DNA of 64,000 nucleotides from Nitrosomonadales bacterium (GTDB lineage: Bacteria; Pseudomonadota; Gammaproteobacteria; Burkholderiales; Gallionellaceae). Position numbers and translations under genes: made by a program. The stretch is taken from assembly GCA_016234685.1 (NCBI GenBank), contig JACRAT010000043.1:124001-188000 (forward strand), read 5' to 3'. The first letter of the stretch is position 1. Each line of letters opens with the position of its first letter. This document shows positions 16,088 through 28,901 of this stretch, piece by piece. The notes under the pieces were generated by a model, which did no database searches, was not told where the DNA came from, and saw only the letters and a list, made by a program, of their open reading frames with translations.

Positions 16088-18784
16088 CTACGGTTGAGGA
16101 AAATATGCGTTTTGCAGCTTCTCTGCAATCTGCTGCCGCACATCCCGCCCTTGCTCATCCTTGGCAACTGCCATCAAAAACAAACAACGCCCACCACTAG
16201 ATTTCTCCCACTGATTCCCCACTTGGTTTTTCTCGCGGGAATCATCGTTGGTTTTGTATGGCTCGCCTTTGTATTCCACCGCCAACACTCGCCCGTCATC
16301 CAGCTCCGCAATAAAGTCGGGGTAGAAGTAATCGGTTGAGGTGGGCAACCAGAACGAGAACTTTTCCTGCCGCTCGATGTTGCGCACCCATTGCTTGACC
16401 TTGGGATGCGCATCCAAGGCTTGCGCGCACACGAACTCTTCTGCGGTTTGTCCGGCTGGGGTCTTCTCGCGCAAGTCGTGAATGACCGGATAAAAATGTT
16501 TGCTGAATTCGTAGCTGCCTTGATAACTCTGGCGAGCGGGATACATGCCTGCTTCAAATTGGAAACTGTAATGCCCAGACTGATCCAGTGATGGCACAGT
16601 CATTTCAAACAACCGCCCCTGAAACCCATGCTCCATCGCAATCTGCCGCAAGCGCACCACCTCACGGGCAAGCGCCTGAGCCAATTGAAACCGTGCGCGT
16701 ACCAACGCTGTCAGGCTAAATCCACGCTCACGGGTCAGATGCGTAATCACTTTGACCAAATACGCTTGCAACTGAGCCTGCGACAAATAAGGCTTACGCA
16801 CCTCACTATCCAGCCAGCGCACCAAATCTTGTTCGCTGACATGACTGGCTACCTCATTCAGCTTGAGTTGCTGTGCGTCCAGATGGCGGTATTTGATTTT
16901 CTCGCCGTTCACATCTATCTCGAACGAGTTGACGCTCTCGGTAATCGAGAATCCAGCCAGCTGCACCGGCTGACCTAGCAAGTCCCAGTCGCCTAGACTG
17001 GACAGCGTTTCTTTTTCGACCACCTCCAGATAACCATCGAGATTCAAACAGAGTTGCGGGATCGGCGCGAAAGTCAGCCCGAGTTGTGCGGGCGCGCGCA
17101 ACGCGCGGCGCATGGCGCGATGCGCATCGAATTGTTCCTTGACTGCAATCCGCGCCTTTTCCGGCAAGGCATGGCTGATGAAAGTTTCAGCCTGTGTCAG
17201 CGTGTCGGCATCCATATCGCCTTTAAGCAGAATCGTTGCGCCTTGTGACGTGGGCATGATCTGTATGGCGGCCTTGATTTCATCCGGCCAATGCTGGGTG
17301 TCCGGCATCTTCGGCACTTCGATATGACAATCGGGTATGGAGGGTAATGTTGCTGTTGCGCCTCCCGTCAAAGGCAATGCTTTCTGCTCCGGCACAATGG
17401 CTAGGCTAGCCTCAAACCGCTCAAAGCCCATGTTCTGCACCATGCGGTCTTTCAGATTGGATGCAGCCTGTGCAAAATTTTCCGCGACAATGTGCGCGTA
17501 AGCCTTGTTCAGCCCCTCCTGCTGTCGCGTTCTTGCGTAAGGCATACGCAACACGCGCCCCAGCAGCTGCTCGACATCCTTGGCTGAATTAACCGATTGC
17601 AAAGAGGCCAGCACGTAAGCGAACGAGCAATCCCAACCTTCTTTCAATGCCTCGACCGTAATCACATAACGAATCGGGCAAGCCGGATCAAATAGGTTGA
17701 TGCCGCTCAATTCTTTCTGCTCCCCCGTGGCAACTGCAATCTGGCTCTCGGGGATATTTTCCTGTTCCAGTAAATGCTGTCGCACGACATCGACTGTGGC
17801 TTCGTTGCCCTTAGGGGCAGCCTGCACCAACACGATGGGGCGAATGTAGTCCGCTTCTTTTTGCGCCACCAATTCCAAACTATCGCGCTGCAAAATCGCA
17901 TCGCGCAAACACTCGCGCCAACCTTCGGGATGCTCCGCCAACACGATGGGCAATTTAATCATCTGCTCGGTTTTCAACTCCTGCGCCGAGACGTGATACA
18001 GCACGTTGTTACCCGCCACCGGAGTGGCCGTCAGTTCCACCACGCAACTTGGATTCAATCTGCCCAGCGTCTTGAAGAGGCGGTCGGTGCGGTTGTTGTG
18101 CGCCTCATCCACGATCACCACCGGATGATGCAAGTGCAGCCAGTTCGCCACGGAGTATTTGGTGCGGCCAATATCCTTGGCGGTCAGGTAAGGCTGGTTT
18201 TGCAAATCGGCTTCCGTCACTTTTTCCAGCCCCGCGCTGATGTTCGCGGGCAGGTTATCGAAGTGTGGCGCGAGTTCCTCAAAGAACGAATACACATTGC
18301 GCTTGGCGGTGTCCGTCACGTTGAACGACTGAATGGTCGCCACCACCACGATGCACGCCTTGCCCACATCGTGCGGGCTGATAGTTTGCAAACTTTCCAG
18401 ATCGCACACCCGCACATGGTCGCCGAAATACTGAGCCAAAGCCTGGCGGTACGGATGCCGCGCATTACTCAATGCCTCCAGCGTCTGCGAACGAATGGTA
18501 TCGCTCGGCGTAAGCCATAAGGCAAGCGGCGCGTCGGAATCCAGCACCGCCTTACCCGCCAGCGCCACACCATGTGCCGCCAGCAACGTCTTGCCGCCGC
18601 CAGTGGGAATGCGCAGACAAACACACGGCACTTCATCAAACACCGTGTGATAACGCTCATCGGTTCGATTCTGCGTTGCCAGCATGGCATGGAACGCATC
18701 AGCCACCGGCACACTGCGGCAGGCTTGGAGAAATTGCGTTAGCGCCGACAGCGCGTTTTTTTGATACTGCTTGAGTTCTAACAT
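16088..18784 (-). CDS. Type III restriction enzyme, Res subunit (DEAD/DEAH helicase-nuclease)
   Basis: LRIPTGGGKTLLAAHG (Walker A), IVDEAHNNRTD, ELTATPVAGNN, LLGRVLRMPYA, C-terminal nuclease-like YFYPDFIAELDDGRVLAVEYKGE. Confidence 0.9.
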   Translation of the reverse strand: MLELKQYQKNALSALTQFLQACRSVPVADAFHAMLATQNRTDERYHTVFDEVPCVCLRIPTGGGKTLLAAHGVALAGKAVLDSDAPLALWLTPSDTIRSQTLEALSNARHPYRQALAQYFGDHVRVCDLESLQTISPHDVGKACIVVVATIQSFNVTDTAKRNVYSFFEELAPHFDNLPANISAGLEKVTEADLQNQPYLTAKDIGRTKYSVANWLHLHHPVVIVDEAHNNRTDRLFKTLGRLNPSCVVELTATPVAGNNVLYHVSAQELKTEQMIKLPIVLAEHPEGWRECLRDAILQRDSLELVAQKEADYIRPIVLVQAAPKGNEATVDVVRQHLLEQENIPESQIAVATGEQKELSGINLFDPACPIRYVITVEALKEGWDCSFAYVLASLQSVNSAKDVEQLLGRVLRMPYARTRQQEGLNKAYAHIVAENFAQAASNLKDRMVQNMGFERFEASLAIVPEQKALPLTGGATATLPSIPDCHIEVPKMPDTQHWPDEIKAAIQIMPTSQGATILLKGDMDADTLTQAETFISHALPEKARIAVKEQFDAHRAMRRALRAPAQLGLTFAPIPQLCLNLDGYLEVVEKETLSSLGDWDLLGQPVQLAGFSITESVNSFEIDVNGEKIKYRHLDAQQLKLNEVASHVSEQDLVRWLDSEVRKPYLSQAQLQAYLVKVITHLTRERGFSLTALVRARFQLAQALAREVVRLRQIAMEHGFQGRLFEMTVPSLDQSGHYSFQFEAGMYPARQSYQGSYEFSKHFYPVIHDLREKTPAGQTAEEFVCAQALDAHPKVKQWVRNIERQEKFSFWLPTSTDYFYPDFIAELDDGRVLAVEYKGEPYKTNDDSREKNQVGNQWEKSSGGRCLFLMAVAKDEQGRDVRQQIAEKLQNAYFPQP

Positions 18785-18806
18785 CGTGACTTTTAATCCT
18801 CCCAAT

Positions 18807-18930
18807 CCGTCATTCCGGCGCAGGCCGGAATCCAGTCAAATAAATAATCCTGCGCAGCAGACCACACCTGTTTGTGCCGCTTCGCGGCGAGGTTTGTTTC
18901 GCTGGATTCCGGCCTGCGCCGGAATGACGG
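18807..18930. repeat. REPIN-like inverted repeat between mod and res (two 29-bp arms)
   Basis: CCGTCATTCCGGCGCAGGCCGGAATCCAG (18807-18835) and its exact reverse complement at 18902-18930. Confidence 0.9.
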
Positions 18931-18931
18931 C

Positions 18932-20492
18932 TTAGCCACGCATCTTCACGTCGTAAGGAATTTGTTTGAACGTGATGTTCTCCGCCGCCAACCGTGCCGC
19001 GCCCAAGCGCGTGGTTTCGCCGTAGATCACCTTGCACCCAGCGTGCGGGAAGATGTCATGGATCATCTGCAATACTGCGTGCGTCAGCACGTTGCCCGAA
19101 GCCGGACGGCGGTCGCCGAGGATGCCGTTGAAAAGCAGGTAATAGGCTGTGCCGTTGTGGATGCCGAGTAGCGGCGTGTTGTTGCCCCCCTCGCCCTCCG
19201 GGAGAGGGGCAGGGGGTGAGGGTATGCCCGTCTCAAAATGCCACACGTAAGCTGCCAGTGTGGCGAAGCGCACTGCCTGATTGATGCGTCCGTGCTCATC
19301 GAAGGCCGCCTCGCCCAGCGTGCAGAAACGGAAACCGCCGCCGCCCTGCCAGTTCACCGCTTGGCTGATGCCGCCTTGTTCACCTTCGATCACCTTTTGC
19401 AGACGAGTAATACAGTGTGTGCGCGCATGTTCACCCATCTCGATGCCAATATAGCGACGGCCCATCTTGTGGGCGACAGCGGCTGTTGTACCTGAGCCAA
19501 GAAAGGAGTCAATTATTAGGTCACCTGAATTTGATGCGATAGTAAGAATTGCTTGTAGCAACCGCTCCGGTTTGGGGGTCAAAAAATCATCTGACAGCAT
19601 CGTCGTTCCCAATACCTCGCGCGCTTCTTTACGTGCTCCATCGGTATGACCTGCAAATTCATGGCTCCAGACAGTTTCTGGAACAACCCCATCGTTTCGC
19701 AACATGTGCAGATACCTTTTGAAGGCTGGCACCTTGCCTAATCCATCCTTTCCCCAGTAGATCAAATTCTCAGAGACGTGCCTTTGATGCTCGTCCTTTG
19801 AATAGCGCCATACCGCCGTTTTCTTGGGCCAAATCTCTTCTCCTGTATTTGGCTGTATTACCGGATAGTAAAGATTTGGTCGTTCGTCAGATGTTTTTCC
19901 GCATGTGTAGTTGTCAGGCCGAAACTTTCCTTTCAAGTCTTCAAAGCGATACTGGCGATTTTTCTCTTCACCTCGCGGCATAAGATTTCTTTGCCAACCA
20001 TCACTTTTTCGATAGACAACGATGTGATCGTGCATTGGAGCAATCGTCTTGTGGTCATTCGCGGCAGCATATTTTTTTTTGCCAAACCACATTAGCCACA
20101 AAATTCTTTCGCCCAAACACCTCGTCCATCAACACCTTGAGATAGTGAGCTTCGTTATCATCTATCGTCACCCAGATGCTGCCGTCTTCCGCCAGTAAGT
20201 CGCGCAGCAATACCAGACGCGGATACATCATAGACAGCCATTGGCTATGCTCCAGCCTATCGTCGTAATGGGTAAAGGCGCTTTGTGTGTTGTACGGCGG
20301 GTCGATGAAAATGCACTTGACCCGCCCTGTATAGAACGGAATCAGCGCCTTGAGCGCCAGCAAGTTGTCACCCTGAATTAGCAAGTTTTCGGCGCTGTCG
20401 CCATACACAGCTTCCTGCTTGAGCAGGTGGTAAGGCACTTCGCGCGAGGCTTTCTGCGCCTGATTTTTATTGACCCAATCGAGAAACGGCAT
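18932..20492 (-). pseudogene. Type III DNA methyltransferase, Mod subunit; reading frame split at an A9 tract (phase-off, pseudogene or assembly indel)
   Basis: Frame A 20055-20492 carries the DPPYNTQSAFTHYDDRLEHS motif and ends QKKICCRE*; frame B 18932-20116 continues KKYAAANDHKTIAPMHDHIVVYRK... and carries IDSFLGSGTTAAVAHKMGRRYIGIE. Deleting one A from the run at 20072-20080 restores ...NVVWQKKYAAANDHK.... Confidence 0.9.
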
Positions 20493-20535
20493 GAACTTCT
20501 ACTAATTTGTTGATTACGCCAAATTATCCATTAGT

Positions 20536-20593
20536 TTGCGCAATGCGCCAATTTATTAAGTTTCGTGCGGCATCCGCTTTGCGTTAAACGCAA
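20536..20593. promoter_or_regulatory. Two palindromes in the mod/XRE divergent intergenic region (candidate operators)
   Basis: TTGCGCAATGCGCCAA (20536-20551, imperfect) and TTGCGTT-A-AACGCAA (20579-20593, perfect). Confidence 0.45.
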
Positions 20594-20613
20594 TAGATTT
20601 TGACAATTGGCGG

Positions 20614-20979
20614 ATGGAAATCGGACAAGTCATTCGCGCCTTGCGCCAAGAGCGCAAGGAAACATTGGAACAAATGGCATATGGGATCGGAACTGACCCC
20701 AGCAATTTGTCGCGCATTGAACGAGGGGTACAACAACCCACGGCAATTATGTTGAAAGCAATTGCTGCGGCACTTCAAACAACAGTGGCGGCACTTCATG
20801 CCCGCACCGAAGGCGTAAGCACTAACGACAACGAACGGAATTTATTAGGCGGAGACTCTGACGATTACACAGCCGAGTCCATTCAACTTCGCCGCCATTT
20901 CCGCGCCCTCACTCCCGAAAACAAACACCTCGCCGTCGAGTTCGTCAAACTCCTGAGCCGCCTCCAAAGCGGGCGGTAG
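20614..20979 (+). CDS. XRE-family helix-turn-helix regulator
   Basis: IGQVIRALRQERKETLEQMAYGIGTDPSNLSRIERGVQQPTAIMLKAIAAAL is a canonical HTH_3 domain; divergent from mod. Confidence 0.9.
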   Translation: MEIGQVIRALRQERKETLEQMAYGIGTDPSNLSRIERGVQQPTAIMLKAIAAALQTTVAALHARTEGVSTNDNERNLLGGDSDDYTAESIQLRRHFRALTPENKHLAVEFVKLLSRLQSGR

Positions 20980-20980
20980 A

Positions 20981-21016
20981 AATAAAAAAGGACACGGTGA
21001 CGTGTCCTTTTTTATT
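20981..21016. terminator. Bidirectional intrinsic terminator
   Basis: AATAAAAAAGGACACG-GTGA-CGTGTCCTTTTTTATT, perfect 16-bp stem with A and T tracts, between convergent XRE and ccdB genes. Confidence 0.9.
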
Positions 21017-21030
21017 AACCTAAGCGCGCA

Positions 21031-21345
21031 TCAAATCCCGGTAAACAGTAAATCAATCGCGGCGATGATCTCGTTGCGTTGGTCATTGAGTGAATGTACT
21101 TTTTCACCCAGCGAGCGCTTCGGTACGCCAGCCAGTTCAGCGGTGGACATCACCACGGGTGCGCCTTGGAGGGTGAATTTCGGGTTGAGGTGTTTGGCGG
21201 CTAGGGGCATTTCTGCGGCGACGCGCAGCGGCACGACCACGCGGGTGGCCAAGCTGTCGAGCAGGTTGGCTTGCACATCCAGCAGGTACGGTACGGCAGC
21301 ACGGGTTTCGGGATTCGCGTTGAGGTAAACGTCGAATTGCGCCAT
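21031..21345 (-). CDS. ccdB: CcdB-like toxin
   Basis: [40 protein letters not shown]... is CcdB-like; start overlaps the ccdA stop. Confidence 0.9.
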   Translation of the reverse strand: MAQFDVYLNANPETRAAVPYLLDVQANLLDSLATRVVVPLRVAAEMPLAAKHLNPKFTLQGAPVVMSTAELAGVPKRSLGEKVHSLNDQRNEIIAAIDLLFTGI

Positions 21346-21593
21346 TAGAATCTCCGCAGCCCGTCGCTGAATACACCGCTCGTTTCGACGCGGCGGTTGT
21401 ATTCGTCTAGCGCGGCTTGGTTCTCCGCCAGCCATTGTTCCCGTTTTATCTGCTGCACCACTTCGCCCAAATGCCGCTCCAAGGTCTGAGACAGGTTGAT
21501 GTTGAGTGCCTTGGCTTGTTGCAACAATTCGTTATTGATAGCCAGATTGACAGACTTTTTGCTTGAGGGGTTACCAACGGTTAGTGTGTCCAC
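21345..21593 (-). CDS. ccdA: CcdA-like antitoxin (GTG start)
   Basis: [71 protein letters not shown], classic CcdA C-terminus. Confidence 0.9.
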   Translation of the reverse strand: MDTLTVGNPSSKKSVNLAINNELLQQAKALNINLSQTLERHLGEVVQQIKREQWLAENQAALDEYNRRVETSGVFSDGLRRF

Positions 21594-21605
21594 TCTGTAT
21601 CTCCT

Positions 21606-21648
21606 GCGTCTAATCCATGCGCACAATCTACGCGCATGGATTAGACGC
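21606..21648. promoter_or_regulatory. 17-bp perfect inverted repeat upstream of ccdA and uvrA
   Basis: GCGTCTAATCCATGCGC - 9 nt - GCGCATGGATTAGACGC. Confidence 0.75.
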
Positions 21649-21753
21649 GTCAATAACCCGCTATCCCGTCATACTGAGGGGTACCTAGACTCGTTTGGGA
21701 AAGCACTGAAACTCGCGTATATTCGCGGGTCGTTTTCGTCTTTCTGGTTCAGC

Positions 21754-24597
<2,844 letters not shown>

Positions 24598-24600
24598 GTC

Positions 24601-25620
24601 ATGCTCAACGAACGCGCGCAGATCCTGCTTCGCACCTTGGTCGAACGCTACATCAGCGATGGACAGCCGGTGGGGTCGCGCGCCTTGCAGCAATTCTCCG
24701 GGCTGGAGGTCAGTTCGGCGACCATCCGCAACGTGATGGCCGATCTGGAGGCGATGGGGCTGGTGTCCAGTCCGCATACTTCCGCCGGGCGGATGCCGAC
24801 CGGGCTGGGTTATCGCTTGTTCATCGACCGCCTGATGGTGGTGCAGCCGGTCGATGCGCTACGGCTGCACCAGATGGAGCAGCAGTTGCAGCCGGACAAT
24901 CATGCGCGTCTGCTGGCGCAGGCTTCCAGCGTGCTCTCCGAATTGACCCGCTACGCCGGGGTGGTGGCCACGCCGCGCCGCGAGGCGGCGACCTTGCGCC
25001 AGATCGAGTTCCTGCGGCTGGGTGAACGGCGCGTGCTGCTCATCATCGTGTTGCCCGACGGCGAGGTGGAGAATCGCGTGCTGCTGGTCGACCGCGATTA
25101 CACTCAATCGCAACTCACCGAGGCAGGAAATTTCATCAATCAGAACTATGCCGGTTGCACTTTTCATGAGATGCGCCAGCGACTCACTGGTGAGCTGCGT
25201 CAGTTGCACGTGGACATGACCGTGTTGATGTCTGCCGCCATCACCGCAGGAGACGAGACACTGGCGCGCAAGTCGGAGAGCTATGTCATCAGCGGCGAAC
25301 GCAAACTGCTGGAGGTGAACGAGTTCTCCGGCGACATGGATCGGCTGCGTCGCTTGTTCTCGCTGTTCGAGCAAAAGACCGAGCTGATACAGCTGCTCGA
25401 TGCTGGTCGGCATGGGCAGGGAGTGCATGTCTTTGTCGGCAGCGAGTCCGGGGTTTCCTCGCTGGATGCGTGCAGCGTGGTGAGTGCGCCCTATTCGGCG
25501 AACGGTCAGGTCATTGGCACGCTGGCGGTGGTCGGCCCGAAGCGTATGGATTACGAGCGCATCGTGCCGGTGGTGGATGTCACGGCCCGTTTGCTCAGCA
25601 ACGCCCTCTCGCTTTCATGA
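24601..25620 (+). CDS. hrcA: Heat-inducible transcriptional repressor HrcA
   Basis: MLNERAQILLRTLVERYISDGQPVGSRALQQFSGLEVSSATIRNVMADLEAMGLVSSPHTSAGRMPT. Confidence 0.95.
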   Translation: MLNERAQILLRTLVERYISDGQPVGSRALQQFSGLEVSSATIRNVMADLEAMGLVSSPHTSAGRMPTGLGYRLFIDRLMVVQPVDALRLHQMEQQLQPDNHARLLAQASSVLSELTRYAGVVATPRREAATLRQIEFLRLGERRVLLIIVLPDGEVENRVLLVDRDYTQSQLTEAGNFINQNYAGCTFHEMRQRLTGELRQLHVDMTVLMSAAITAGDETLARKSESYVISGERKLLEVNEFSGDMDRLRRLFSLFEQKTELIQLLDAGRHGQGVHVFVGSESGVSSLDACSVVSAPYSANGQVIGTLAVVGPKRMDYERIVPVVDVTARLLSNALSLS

Positions 25621-25806
25621 TTTCCTGAAAACTGTGCTGGTGGGCGGGGTTCTTTTTCGCCTCTATCTGGTATAGTTGTTCCCGACCACTGTCATCAACT
25701 GATTTCAGCTCAAACAGCCCATCAGCACAAAACTGCGTCATTCCCGCGCAGTCGGGGATAACGGGCTCAGGGTAGTTTGGGCACAAAATAATGCCCAGGG
25801 GGAAAC

Positions 25807-27087
25807 ATGGCAAAGCAGGTGAGTTCGCGTTTCGTTAGTTTGATGACCAAGAATACCTACGCCATGGTATTGGCGGGGGGCCGAGGTAGTCGCTTGCACC
25901 AGTTGACTGACTGGCGCGCCAAGCCTGCCGTACCGTTCGGCGGCAAGTTCCGTATCATCGATTTCGTGTTGTCCAATTGCGTCAATTCCGGCATTCGCCG
26001 CGTCGGTGTTGCCACGCAGTACAAATCACACAGCCTGATCCAGCACATCCAGCGCGGCTGGAGCTTTTTGAACGGCAAGTTCGGCGAGTTCATCGACGTG
26101 CTGCCTGCGCAGCAGCGTATCGACGAAGAGTGGTATCAGGGTACGGCGGATGCGGTGTTCCAGAACATCGACATTCTGCGCGAAACTGCGCCCGACTACG
26201 TGCTGATCCTAGCCGGCGACCACGTCTACAAGATGGACTACGGCAAACTGCTGGCTTTCCACGCCGAGAAGCAGGCCGACATGACAGTGGCTTGTATCGA
26301 AGTGCCGATCGAAGATGCCAAGGGGTTCGGCGTGATGGGTGTGGACGGCGATTCGCGCGTCGTCACCTTCGTCGAGAAGCCCGATAATCCTTCGCCGCTG
26401 GCCAGTAACCCGGATCGCGCGCTGTGCAGCATGGGTATCTACATCTTCAACACGCGCTTCCTGTACGAGCAGTTGATGCGCGATGCGGACGACCCTCGCT
26501 CCAGCCACGATTTTGGCAAGGACATCATCCCGCATCTAGTCAATTCGCATTACCGTGTCTACGCACAGAGCTTCTCCGGCAGCTGCGTCAAAGCGGATGA
26601 CGGCGTGCCTTACTGGCGCGACGTGGGAACCATAGACTCCTACTGGGAAGCCAATATGGAGCTGACCAAGATCGTGCCTGATCTGAATATGTACGATCAG
26701 GAGTGGCCGATCTGGACTTATCAAGAGCAATTGCCCCCGGCGAAATTCGTGTTCGACGAAGACTCCCGGCGCGGCGCGGCCATCGACTCACTGGTTTCCG
26801 GCGGCTGCATCATCAGCGGCGCGACGGTGAAACGCTCCTTATTGTTCTCCAATGTCTATGTCCACAGCTATGCCAGCGTCGAAGACTCGGTCATCCTGCC
26901 GGATGTGGACATCGGGCGCGGTGCGGTGCTCAATCGCGTGGTGGTAGATAAAGGTTGCAAGATACCCGAGGGTCTCCGGGTTGGTTTCGATCAGGAAGAA
27001 GACAGCAAGCACTTCTTTGTGACATCCAAGGGGATCACGCTCATTACGCCAGACATGCTCGGACAAGACATCCACCGAGTTCGCTGA
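25807..27087 (+). CDS. glgC: Glucose-1-phosphate adenylyltransferase
   Basis: [68 protein letters not shown]. Confidence 0.95.
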   Translation: MAKQVSSRFVSLMTKNTYAMVLAGGRGSRLHQLTDWRAKPAVPFGGKFRIIDFVLSNCVNSGIRRVGVATQYKSHSLIQHIQRGWSFLNGKFGEFIDVLPAQQRIDEEWYQGTADAVFQNIDILRETAPDYVLILAGDHVYKMDYGKLLAFHAEKQADMTVACIEVPIEDAKGFGVMGVDGDSRVVTFVEKPDNPSPLASNPDRALCSMGIYIFNTRFLYEQLMRDADDPRSSHDFGKDIIPHLVNSHYRVYAQSFSGSCVKADDGVPYWRDVGTIDSYWEANMELTKIVPDLNMYDQEWPIWTYQEQLPPAKFVFDEDSRRGAAIDSLVSGGCIISGATVKRSLLFSNVYVHSYASVEDSVILPDVDIGRGAVLNRVVVDKGCKIPEGLRVGFDQEEDSKHFFVTSKGITLITPDMLGQDIHRVR

Positions 27088-27095
27088 CCTTCACC

Positions 27096-27132
27096 CCGGG
27101 CGTCCCGTCACGCGGGATGCCCGGCGTTTTTT
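27096..27132 (+). terminator. Intrinsic terminator after glgC
   Basis: CCGGGCGTCCCG-loop-CGGGATGCCCGG followed by CGTTTTTT. Confidence 0.85.
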
Positions 27133-27143
27133 CGGAATCATCC

Positions 27144-28865
27144 ATGAACAAACCCCTAGATTTAGTTTTCCTCTGGCACATGCATCAGCCGGATTACCGC
27201 GACTACGCAAGCGGCGAATTCCTGCTGCCTTGGGTCTATCTGCACGCCATCAAGGATTACTCTGACATGGCGAGCCATCTGGAGCGTCACCCCAAGATGC
27301 GTGCAGTGGTCAACTTCGTGCCCATCCTGCTCGATCAACTGGAGGATTACGAACAGCAGTTCGCCAGCGGTACGATCCGTGATCCGCTGCTGCGTCTGTT
27401 GGGGCGCAACGATCTCAGCTGCCTGAGTCACGCTGAATGCAAGTTCATTCTGGATAGCTGTTTCCGCAGCAACCATACCAAAATGATCGCGCCGTACCCA
27501 GCCTACAAACGCCTGTACGACATGTTCAAGACGCTGGAGGCGGCGGGCGACACGGCGTTGACCTATCTCTCTGGCCAGTACATGGCCGACCTGCTGACTT
27601 GGTACCACCTAGCGTGGTGCGGAGAAAGCGTGCGGCGCGAACATGAGGTGGTCGTGACGCTGATGAGCAAGGGAGAAGGTTTCGACGCCAATGACCGTCG
27701 CCAGTTGTGCGAAGTCATCGGCGAGGTTGTTTCCGGCATCATTCCGCGTTATCGCAAGCTGGCCGAAACTGGGCAGATTGAGATCTCTGCCACGCCGCAC
27801 TACCATCCGCTCGCGCCCCTGCTGCTGAATCTGAACAGCGCCCGCGAAAGCACGCCCTACAGCAGCCTGCCGCAATCGCCGAACTATCCCGGCGGACGCG
27901 GTCGTGTCGCCGCCCATCTGACCTCGGCGCTGGAATCACACCAGAAGCGCTTCGGCACGACGCCGCAAGGCATCTGGCCTGCCGAAGGTGCGGTATCGAC
28001 GGCGTTGCTGGAAGTGCTGGCAGAGCAGGATTGCCATTGGGCCGCCAGCGGCGAAACGGTGCTGGCCAACAGTCTGCGCGCGGTTCAGAGCAATCTGCCC
28101 GCGCGCGCGGAGTATCTGTATCGTCCCTATCACATCGCCGGAGCCAGCCGGAAGATCCACACCTTCTTCCGTGATGACCGCCTCTCCGACCTGATCGGTT
28201 TCGAATATTCGCGCTGGCATGGTCGCGATGCCGCATTGCACTTCATCGCCCAGATAGAAGAGATCGCCCGTCAACGTCAGGGCGATGAGACACCAGTCGT
28301 CAGCGTGATCCTCGACGGCGAGAACGCTTGGGAATACTACCCGTACAACGGTTTCTACTTCCTCGACGATCTTTATGCCGCACTGGAAGAACATACCGTC
28401 ATCCGGTCCACGACCTACAGCGACTATCTGGCGCGACGCGGCGAACAAGGCAGCGTCGATTTTCCCGCCGAGGGCGAATTGCCGGGCTTGGTCGCCGGAA
28501 GCTGGGTCTACGGCACTTTCTCCACCTGGATCGGCTCACCCGACAAAGATCGCGCTTGGGATCTGCTGTGCATGGCGAAACAAAGCTACGACATGGTGAC
28601 TGTAGGCGGCCACTTGAGCGAGGCGGAATATCAGGCGGCAGAGCGCCAGCTCTCCTCCTGCGAAAGCTCCGACTGGTTCTGGTGGTTCGGCGATTACAAC
28701 CCCTCGCACGCCGTGGAGAGCTTCGACCGACTCTACCGTCACAATTTGATCCATCTCTATCACTTGCTCAAGCTGCCTGCGCCTGCGGTGCTCAATCATC
28801 CGATCAGCCACGGCGGGCGTGGCGAAGAGGTCGAGGCGGGCGGCGCGATGCGTCGCGGCTCGTGA
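27144..28865 (+). CDS. Glycoside hydrolase family 57
   Basis: LDLVFLWHMHQPDYRD; QIEISATPHYHPLAPLLL; GIWPAEGAVS; WYGTFSTWIGSPDKDRAWDLL. Confidence 0.92.
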   Translation: MNKPLDLVFLWHMHQPDYRDYASGEFLLPWVYLHAIKDYSDMASHLERHPKMRAVVNFVPILLDQLEDYEQQFASGTIRDPLLRLLGRNDLSCLSHAECKFILDSCFRSNHTKMIAPYPAYKRLYDMFKTLEAAGDTALTYLSGQYMADLLTWYHLAWCGESVRREHEVVVTLMSKGEGFDANDRRQLCEVIGEVVSGIIPRYRKLAETGQIEISATPHYHPLAPLLLNLNSARESTPYSSLPQSPNYPGGRGRVAAHLTSALESHQKRFGTTPQGIWPAEGAVSTALLEVLAEQDCHWAASGETVLANSLRAVQSNLPARAEYLYRPYHIAGASRKIHTFFRDDRLSDLIGFEYSRWHGRDAALHFIAQIEEIARQRQGDETPVVSVILDGENAWEYYPYNGFYFLDDLYAALEEHTVIRSTTYSDYLARRGEQGSVDFPAEGELPGLVAGSWVYGTFSTWIGSPDKDRAWDLLCMAKQSYDMVTVGGHLSEAEYQAAERQLSSCESSDWFWWFGDYNPSHAVESFDRLYRHNLIHLYHLLKLPAPAVLNHPISHGGRGEEVEAGGAMRRGS

Positions 28866-28901
28866 TGATCAGGCATCTGGTTCTTTCCTGAAAGGTTTTC
28901 C

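Noticed and set aside
20600-20605. TTGACA as a -35 box for the XRE gene
   Set aside because: Only 8 nt before the predicted ATG, so no room for a -10 and leader unless the true start is further downstream.
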